This document shows positions 63,154 to 64,000 of a stretch of 64,000 bases of DNA, in pieces. The position numbers and the translations under genes were made by a program. The stretch is taken from positions 2,232,001 through 2,296,000 of the forward strand of contig JAKULF010000009.1 in assembly GCA_022661535.1 (NCBI GenBank), read 5' to 3'. Under the pieces are notes generated by a model that was given only the letters and a program-made list of their open reading frames with translations, searched no databases and was not told the origin of the DNA. This DNA comes from Eutypa lata (Eukaryota > Ascomycota > Sordariomycetes > Xylariales > Diatrypaceae). Position 1 is the stretch's first letter. Each line of letters begins with the position of its first letter.

Positions 63154-64000
63154 TCATGATGACTTCTTCAAAGACTCCACATACTCGCGGACCAAGTCCT
63201 CCGGACTCTCATCCTTGATCAACCCCAGCTTCAACGGCGTCGAGGCATCGAAATCCTGGGGCCAGCTCCGCAAGATCCTCTCGAGCTCCGGGTTTGTCAC
63301 CTCCTTCAGGAGCTTCAGCTTGTCCTCGCCGCCATACTTGGCCAGCCCGTCCATGAGCTCCTGGACCGAGGCCGCCACGCCCGGGAAATTGATGTGGCGG
63401 ACGTGCCTCGGCAGCTTGTCGCTGTCCATGTGCAGCACGCGGACGAGGTTCTCCTGCACGGCGCGCGGCGACGTCAGGAAGGACCGGAACGAGCGGTCCC
63501 GGAGCGGGATCACGCACTCCTCGCCCTTCATCGGCTCGCGGATCATGCCCGACAGGAACGACGACGCCGCGTTGGTCGGCTTGCCCGGCCGCACCGTGAT
63601 CGTCGGGAACCGCAGGCAGAACGCGTCGATGTAGCCCTTCCGGTGCATGTCGTTGATGAAGACCTCCGTGAGCAGCTTGTGCGCCCCGTACGTGCCCTCC
63701 GGCGTCGGCGTCACGGCGTCCGTGATGACGGCGGGGAGCGGCTGCCCGTAGACGGCCTGCGAGCTGGCGTAGATGACGCGCACCCCCGGGTTTGTGTCCC
63801 GCAGGGCTAGGAGCAGGCCGCGCACGCTCTCCACGTTCACACGCAGCGAGAGGTCGAAGTTCGCTTCCGACCCGGCGCTCATGATCCCGTGGAAGATGAA
63901 AATCGCGTGCAGCGGTTGGGCGGCCGCTAGTAGAGTCTTGACGAACGCTGCGTCTCCGATGTCCCCCTTCAGGCACGTCGCATTCTCCGGGTGCTTGACG
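63154..64000 (-). CDS. NAD-dependent epimerase/dehydratase, D-erythronate dehydrogenase (DenD)-like, 5' end outside the window
   Basis: Extended short-chain dehydrogenase acting on a sugar acid or nucleotide sugar. Only the C-terminal 281 residues are present; the NAD-binding GxxGxxG and start codon lie beyond 64000. Visible are CLKGDIGDAAFVKTLL and FIFHGIMSAGSEANFDLSLR (the DenD-like feature), the active-site strand VRVIYASSQAVYGQPLP, the catalytic Tyr-X3-Lys in TYGAHKLLTE, and LRFPTITVRPGKPTNAASSF, typical of this subfamily. The C-terminus ends LVREYVESLKKSS. Codon use is strongly GC-rich. It is convergent with the SMP-30-like gene, with 115 bp between stop codons. Two neighbouring sugar-acid-type enzymes could share a pathway, but this is weak inference. 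Confidence 0.85.
   Translation of the reverse strand, partial: VKHPENATCLKGDIGDAAFVKTLLAAAQPLHAIFIFHGIMSAGSEANFDLSLRVNVESVRGLLLALRDTNPGVRVIYASSQAVYGQPLPAVITDAVTPTPEGTYGAHKLLTEVFINDMHRKGYIDAFCLRFPTITVRPGKPTNAASSFLSGMIREPMKGEECVIPLRDRSFRSFLTSPRAVQENLVRVLHMDSDKLPRHVRHINFPGVAASVQELMDGLAKYGGEDKLKLLKEVTNPELERILRSWPQDFDASTPLKLGLIKDESPEDLVREYVESLKKSS

Overview
The window is nuclear DNA from a filamentous ascomycete (Pezizomycotina; a Sordariomycete is most likely, but that is inference). Genes are split by short introns (about 45-210 nt) with GT...CTRAC...AG signals. The gene set is typical of such fungi: a Zn2Cys6 regulator, a DUF1774 membrane protein, a Dicer-like protein, a GH76 cell-wall enzyme and a secreted subtilase. 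Between genes lie AT-rich blocks, degraded repeats and short TACC/GTAGG tracts. I rebuilt splice structures by requiring reading frame and family conservation to agree across each junction. Exon coordinates are given in the entries.

Layout. 1-3350 is gene-poor: an AT block, tandem duplications and a MITE-like element. Next come an intron-containing tRNA-Arg(CCT) (3352-3452, -), a mitochondrial-type holo-ACP synthase (-) and a DUF1774 membrane protein (-). 8488-16968 looks like a small catabolic gene group: a Dal5-type MFS permease (-) and a peroxisomal FAD-dependent amine/fructosyl-amino-acid oxidase (+) share a 1.1-kb divergent promoter, followed by a Zn2Cys6 transcription factor (+). The promoter holds a duplicated, internally palindromic motif. 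17281-18130 (-) is the decayed second nucleotide-binding domain of an ABCC-type transporter. 18945-19750 is a non-autonomous terminal-inverted-repeat element.

19980-33825 carries a GPI-anchored GH76 mannosidase (+), a single-pass cell-surface protein (-), a ubiquitin C-terminal hydrolase (+), a charged low-complexity protein (-) and a Ser-rich 826-aa protein (+). 35409-44901 carries informational and signalling genes: Dicer-like protein 1 (-), the PP2A regulator TAP42 (+) and the Paf1-complex subunit CDC73 (+). After a 2.3-kb gene-free stretch come a small Cys/His-rich protein (+), a D-2-hydroxyacid dehydrogenase (-), nearly 4 kb without a recognisable gene, and a secreted subtilisin-like protease (+).

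The right end holds ADE4 (amidophosphoribosyltransferase, -, ten exons including a 7-nt micro-exon), an SMP-30/gluconolactonase-like protein (+, ten exons), and the 3' part of a DenD-like NAD-dependent epimerase (-) that runs off the window. The most noteworthy items are the permease/oxidase/regulator group with its repeated promoter motif, the ABCC relic, the ADE4 micro-exon beside a perfect hairpin, and the stop-free, frame-preserving intron of the ubiquitin hydrolase. No CRISPR, rRNA or viral sequence was seen.
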